From Winogradskyella sp. (lineage in GTDB: Bacteria; Bacteroidota; Bacteroidia; Flavobacteriales; Flavobacteriaceae): 64,000 nt of DNA. The notes under the pieces are model-generated. The model had not been told where the DNA came from, did not search any database, and saw nothing but the letters and a program-made list of their open reading frames with translations. Shown piece after piece: positions 61,031 through 64,000 of this stretch (position 1 is its first letter; every line of letters starts with the position of its first letter). Position numbers and translations under genes: made by a program. The stretch is taken from assembly GCF_028289625.1 (NCBI RefSeq), contig NZ_JANQOM010000040.1, forward strand, positions 1-64,000. The letters are read 5' to 3'.

Positions 61031-63493
61031 TTAAAAGAATTTCAACCCAAACAAAATAGCATCTCCCTGAAAACCTCCTTGGTAGGAGCGGATATAATCA
61101 AACCTTAAGAACCGGAATTTTCCCCAACCAATATTATCGATACCTATGGTAAATTCTTGGTAAGGTTTGTTATCTGGTATGGCCAAATTATGGGCGCCTA
61201 CAATAAGATTGAAGTTGAGTTTATTCAACAAAGGTATTTTACCCAATATAAAGCCATTAAAATCGTGTTCGGCATGCATTTCTAAATAGCTGTCATTGGT
61301 GCTTAAATCGTAGTACCCTAAATTATTGAATACATCGGTATAATTGCCACGTGTGCTTATACTAATTTGGTTGCCGTTAAAGTGTTGAAAATCCATAAAA
61401 GCGATATCATCCGCATTAAAGAACTTACCCGTTCTTATGTTGTACCTAAAACGACCTTTATCGGCAATATTGAAAGATTGGTATAATCTGGCTTTTATTT
61501 GATCAAAATTATAATCGTCAGTAGTTGCGTTAAATCCCTTTTCATAACTCAATACAAGGGTTGGATAAGCATCATTACTAATATTGAATTTACTGTCAGG
61601 GTAACTCAGGTATTTCTGTCCAAAATTAAACCGACCAGTGACATTTAATTTTACAATATTATGATTATCAAACGGAGCATCCGTACTTGTTGGTTCTAAG
61701 GGATTGTTGCTTAAATACTCTTGATCAGCTCTTGGATAGAAGGATTGGTCAGTGGTATTAAAAAGCGCGTTTCTTTGCTCATAAGAGATACTGGAAAACA
61801 ATCGAAACCCATTAAACAATTCTTCGGAATAATTGAGTTGAATAAAACGACGTTCGTAAAGCTTCATGTAGTTTTCCTCAAGAAATAATGTTGCAAGAGT
61901 ATTACCTAATGGTGTAATGGGATTAGCAGGATTGAACTGCTGCACTTGTTCACCGCCAGACAAGGTTATAATACGTCGATTGGTGTCATTAAATTTGTAC
62001 GTCAATGATCCGGTAAGGCGTAAGCGTTCATCCGAAAAGCCATATTGTAGACCTGCATTAGCCGTAAAGTAACGCCTAAATTCATCATAACGTTGGGTAA
62101 AGAATAGATTTACCTTTCCGGTATAACCTTGAACCGTATTAAACTGAATACCTCCTAAAGGAATATCAAACCCTACACTATAATTTTTGTAGGTGTTTCG
62201 GTATGTGTATCCTAAGATATCGCCTAGCTTCAATTTATTTTCAGCACGATCTACAGAATCCAAATAGGTTTTTGATTCTCGTACTATTTGAATGCTATCT
62301 TTTTTAATGTAATCCGTACGTTCCTCTAATGTTAAAGGGACAGGTCGTATTTGCTTCCAGAATATGGAGTCTTTTTTATTAGCTTCGTTTTCAAACGCTA
62401 CCAATTCTGGTCCAAAATCTTTTCGAGTCAGCCCAGAATTGAATTCATAATTACTGTAAACGGCAGTAAAACGGCCTCCTCCTTTGATGCCTAAAATGCC
62501 ATATTTAAAATCAATACTTTGCGAAATCAAAGCCCATAAACTGTCATTTTCTGAATATGAAAAGCTTTGCTTTAGCGATATTAAATCAACTGCCGGAATC
62601 CTAGCTTGTGTTCCTGTAATATCGAGCTCAATGGCGTATATGGTCCATTGTTCATCAACGATATAAATCGAACCCGAAAAAACAGGATCGTTTTCTCGTT
62701 TAGGAATAACATTAACTTTGTTGATAAGATTACCACGGTCATCATAAAAGACTCCTTCTAATTTATAGCGATAATAACCAAAAGCATTATTGGCAATAGG
62801 TGATACAATTTCGTTTCCGAACTCTATGGTATTATTGTAAAAATTGAAGTCAACGTCTTGGGCATTGTTAAAGCTAAACCCACTATCGTTACCACTTACT
62901 TTTGAAGCTGTAATTTTTTCTTTGAGCAAGTTTGGTCTTAAATATTGAATCTTAGAAATAGTCTCTGACAAATAAATAATGCCACTTCGTGTGGAATCTA
63001 ACCCTCCTCCTAAATCGCCTACCTCTTGACCAAGTATTTTTTCTGGTGCATCTTTTATTCGGATCAATCCACGTGAATAAAAATCAGCTTTAAACGAATT
63101 TATTTTTTCAAGATTTTCTTTTCGTTTGGCAATGGCTTGCCTAATGATGGTATTAGCAGGATTGTCCTCTGCGTTAACTACAACTTCACTTAGCGAGACC
63201 GATTCCTCTTCGAGCATAACATCGATTTGATAAGGGAATTGATTGATGTCAACCGTCTTTTTTACTGTTTTATACCCTAAATACGTATAGACAATGGTAT
63301 AAGCCTTAGCTTCTGATATATTGAGTTCATAATAACCGTCGTTATTGGTGGTTGTGCCTTTATAGGTGTTTTCAATAATAACATTAACAAAAGGGAGCGG
63401 TTGATTTTTATTATCGGTTATGGTACCTGTAATTTGGGCTAAGGCTACTGTACTAAATACAATAAATAGTAAGCTTAGTAAAGTTTTGTTCAT
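61031..63493 (-). CDS. DUF5686 and carboxypeptidase-regulatory-like outer-membrane protein
   Basis: Outer-membrane protein of 820 residues with a signal peptide ending ALAQ. A carboxypeptidase-regulatory-like beta domain follows (about 20-110; GTITDNKNQPLPFVNVIIEN). The large DUF5686 region has many amphipathic strands and aromatic girdles, forming a barrel that ends FGLKFF. Such proteins accompany TonB-dependent systems in Bacteroidota, but their transport substrate is unknown. It is first of a three-gene minus-strand group. A TATGTTTG box lies upstream without a correctly spaced TTG. Confidence 0.92.
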   Translation of the reverse strand: MNKTLLSLLFIVFSTVALAQITGTITDNKNQPLPFVNVIIENTYKGTTTNNDGYYELNISEAKAYTIVYTYLGYKTVKKTVDINQFPYQIDVMLEEESVSLSEVVVNAEDNPANTIIRQAIAKRKENLEKINSFKADFYSRGLIRIKDAPEKILGQEVGDLGGGLDSTRSGIIYLSETISKIQYLRPNLLKEKITASKVSGNDSGFSFNNAQDVDFNFYNNTIEFGNEIVSPIANNAFGYYRYKLEGVFYDDRGNLINKVNVIPKRENDPVFSGSIYIVDEQWTIYAIELDITGTQARIPAVDLISLKQSFSYSENDSLWALISQSIDFKYGILGIKGGGRFTAVYSNYEFNSGLTRKDFGPELVAFENEANKKDSIFWKQIRPVPLTLEERTDYIKKDSIQIVRESKTYLDSVDRAENKLKLGDILGYTYRNTYKNYSVGFDIPLGGIQFNTVQGYTGKVNLFFTQRYDEFRRYFTANAGLQYGFSDERLRLTGSLTYKFNDTNRRIITLSGGEQVQQFNPANPITPLGNTLATLFLEENYMKLYERRFIQLNYSEELFNGFRLFSSISYEQRNALFNTTDQSFYPRADQEYLSNNPLEPTSTDAPFDNHNIVKLNVTGRFNFGQKYLSYPDSKFNISNDAYPTLVLSYEKGFNATTDDYNFDQIKARLYQSFNIADKGRFRYNIRTGKFFNADDIAFMDFQHFNGNQISISTRGNYTDVFNNLGYYDLSTNDSYLEMHAEHDFNGFILGKIPLLNKLNFNLIVGAHNLAIPDNKPYQEFTIGIDNIGWGKFRFLRFDYIRSYQGGFQGDAILFGLKFF

Positions 63494-63607
63494 GTATTAC
63501 GATTGATGGTTATACTAGTACAGACATAAAAATTAAACGAATGGTTGCCTATATTGTTTCAAACATAGACTAAAATTAATAGTAGAAAGGTTATAGCAAT
63601 CTTAAAG

Positions 63608-64000
63608 TTATCGAAAACTTTTCTTAATGCGGTCTAAATTGCGCTTATTGTCTCGGTCTTTAATAGTTTCACGCTTATCATAGAGTTTTTTTCCTTTTGC
63701 CAATGCGATTTCTAGTTTTGCCAGACCTTTATCATTAATATATAAAACCAGAGGGATAATGGCATTACCCTTAACGTTAACTTCGCGTTCAAGCTTTTTA
63801 AGTTCACGTTTATTAAGTAGTAATTTACGCTCTGCTTTAGGTTTGTGGTTATAATAGTTACCAAAAGCATACTCTTCAATGGTCATATTAATCACAAAAA
63901 GTTCACCGCTTTCATTAAATTCACAAAAACTTTCGGCAATAGAAGCTTTGCTCGCTCTGATAGATTTAATTTCAGTGCCAGTAAGTACAATTCCAGCCGT
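63608..64000 (-). CDS. smpB: SsrA-binding protein SmpB (5' end outside the window)
   Basis: Partner of tmRNA in trans-translation, rescuing stalled ribosomes. The C-terminal 130 codons are present: TAGIVLTGTEIKSIRASKAS at the window edge, then NMTIEEYAFGNYYNHKPK, LLLNKRELKKLE and the basic KGKKLYDKRETIKDRD tail that contacts the decoding centre. Roughly the first 20 codons lie beyond position 64000. The stop is at 63608-63610. Confidence 0.95.
   Translation of the reverse strand, partial: TAGIVLTGTEIKSIRASKASIAESFCEFNESGELFVINMTIEEYAFGNYYNHKPKAERKLLLNKRELKKLEREVNVKGNAIIPLVLYINDKGLAKLEIALAKGKKLYDKRETIKDRDNKRNLDRIKKSFR

Overview
The window comes from a low-GC member of the Bacteroidota, almost certainly a marine-type gliding flavobacterium (family Flavobacteriaceae). 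The evidence is a type IX secretion system (T9SS)/gliding core (gldJ, porU, porV), four proteins that carry or are built around T9SS sorting tails, a PorP/SprF protein with an OmpA partner, a DUF5686 TonB-type outer-membrane protein, flavobacterial promoter boxes (TTG, 17-20 nt, TAnnTTTG) and the general absence of Shine-Dalgarno sequences. The species cannot be named from the sequence alone.

Layout. 1-183: 3' end of an rRNA operon (5S rRNA and terminator). 353-3648: pta-ackA, convergent with an acyl-CoA dehydrogenase (3699-4841). 4933-11970: a same-strand run of anmK, a Glu/Leu/Phe/Val-type dehydrogenase, nhaD, exbB-exbD-tonB-like and folC. 12048-12600: two valine tRNAs, followed by a 17-bp copy of the second tRNA's 3' end and several inverted repeats. 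12604-15653: murF and gldJ on the minus strand, divergent from porU-porV (15986-21131). 21208-26158: cdd, pyruvate dehydrogenase E1 alpha and E2, an M28 peptidase lipoprotein and a short-chain dehydrogenase. 26251-31985: a type B T9SS cargo protein, PorP/SprF and an OmpA/PD40 protein in tandem. 32009-40158: a HAD phosphatase, a 1342-residue secreted FG-GAP/vanadium-haloperoxidase fusion and a 1095-residue T9SS type A protein. 40232-45149: glycosyltransferase, YbbR-like protein, coaE and a two-component system. 45189-54754: a long, tightly packed minus-strand cluster (Gfo/Idh/MocA oxidoreductase, hbd, M23 peptidase, DUF1015, YggS, exonuclease/GIY-YIG nuclease, DUF3857, ion channel, miaA). 54897-64000: pcm, an S15-type hydrolase, two unknown exported proteins, an SnoaL/NTF2-like protein, another unknown, a DUF5686 protein and a truncated smpB.

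How it fits together. Central carbon and acetate metabolism (Pta/AckA, PDH, acyl-CoA and hydroxyacyl-CoA dehydrogenases) sits beside envelope energetics (NhaD, ExbBD/TonB) and surface secretion. PorU and PorV form the outer-membrane machinery that cleaves and attaches T9SS cargo, and the window also encodes likely cargo.

Most of the window is ordinary core genome. The points that deserve a second look are: the haloperoxidase fusion, in which all seven vanadate-site residues are present with the spacing of characterised enzymes; an exonuclease/GIY-YIG gene that can only be full length if it starts at ATT; the att-like duplication of a tRNA 3' end; and a palindromic REP-like pair upstream of hbd. 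I found no CRISPR array, insertion sequence, prophage or recognisable defence system, and no wholly new system that I can defend.
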